Positions 5,392 through 5,606 of a stretch of DNA of 5,606 nt are shown here, one piece after another (the stretch's first letter is position 1; each line of letters begins with the position of its first letter). Location: NCBI GenBank assembly GCA_024408015.1, contig JAKSVJ010000092.1:1-5606 (forward strand), read 5' to 3'. Under the pieces are notes generated by a model. It saw only the letters and a program-made list of their open reading frames with translations. It was not told the origin of the DNA and made no database searches. The DNA is from Clostridia bacterium (GTDB taxonomy: Bacteria > Bacillota > Clostridia > Oscillospirales > CAG-272). The position numbers and the translations under genes are program-made.

Positions 5392-5606
5392 TTAATTGTT
5401 TTTGATGTAATCACCAAAATCTTTTACAGCTTTATAGAATCCTTCAGGAACCACACCATCCTTATCAGGAGCAATATTTAACATGTAGTTTCCCTCGTAT
5501 TTTTTAACAGTGTTGTAGTGATCAACTATATATTCTAGGCTTCTAAATTTGTCAGCATTAATAACATATCACCAACCACCACCGACATGCCAGCCTTCAC
5601 AAGCTT
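5392..5606 (-). pseudogene. 3' end of a GH29 alpha-L-fucosidase-like gene, interrupted by in-frame TGA
   Basis: Translating the minus strand from 5604 to the TAA at 5394-5392 gives 71 codons, open except for TGA at 5571-5569. Before it is ACEGWHVGGGW. After it are 58 residues beginning YVINADKFRSLEY and containing YEGNYMLNIAPDKDGVVPE, then YKAVKDFGDYIKNN. The GNYMLNIAPDKDG block and the following GDYIK helix match the C-terminal part of GH29 alpha-L-fucosidase catalytic domains (usual form GNLLLNIGPxxDG...GxW), which cleave alpha-linked fucose from glycans. No C-terminal accessory domain follows. The TGA could come from TGG (Trp) by one transition, and sequence similarity continues on both sides. 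It is therefore either a recent nonsense mutation, a base-call error or, least likely, recoding. The 5' portion is outside the window, so the call rests on a short stretch. Confidence 0.68.

Noticed and set aside
5569..5571. TGA read as tryptophan (alternative genetic code)
   Set aside because: The flavin reductase gene ends with TGA directly before a terminator, and tryptophans in the other genes are TGG, so a genome-wide code change is unlikely.
5601..5606. AAGCTT (HindIII site) exactly at the right edge
   Set aside because: It may mark a clone or fragment boundary, but a 6-bp site at an edge can be chance and carries no biological meaning.

Overview
The window looks like AT-rich chromosomal DNA from a gut or rumen Firmicute, most likely a Clostridia/Ruminococcaceae-type anaerobe. 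This is inferred from base composition, strong sigma-A-type promoters, well-formed intrinsic terminators, and the gene content: an M6 metalloprotease with Listeria-Bacteroides repeats and a membrane tail, a flavoredoxin-like flavin reductase, a Fic protein and a GH29-like fucosidase. No rRNA, tRNA or CRISPR was seen. TGA is used as a normal stop by the flavin reductase gene.

Layout from left to right. Positions 1-48 (minus strand) are the 5' end of a group II intron of the bacterial class C type, cut by the window edge. It sits just after the intrinsic terminator (53-80) of a two-gene minus-strand operon. That operon encodes a large membrane-anchored secreted M6 zinc protease (809-3250), then a cytoplasmic phosphomannomutase-like HAD phosphatase (87-809); their stop and start codons overlap by one base. 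A 113-bp divergent intergenic region (3251-3363) holds two promoters arranged face to face, one for the protease operon and one for the plus-strand flavin reductase gene (3364-3945). The flavin reductase gene converges on a Fic-family gene (minus, 3996-5234), and both share a bidirectional terminator (3951-3997).

The Fic gene has a near-consensus promoter. Three copies of a 13-bp element flank it: two in tandem over the start site and one just upstream of the -35. Because the Fic protein ends in a winged-helix domain, autoregulation is a natural hypothesis. Upstream on the minus strand is the 3' end of a GH29 alpha-L-fucosidase-like gene (5392-5606) with its own terminator (5331-5372). Its reading frame is interrupted by an in-frame TGA at 5569-5571, inside otherwise conserved coding sequence, so it is either a nonsense-mutated gene or a sequence error.

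The genes do not form one pathway. They read as separate small transcription units: secreted proteolysis plus a sugar-phosphate-type HAD enzyme, flavin redox chemistry, protein AMPylation or a related modification, and fucosylated glycan degradation. The features most worth following up are the intron at the terminator, the Fic operator array with a variant Fic motif, and the interrupted fucosidase. Nothing in the window proves a wholly new system.
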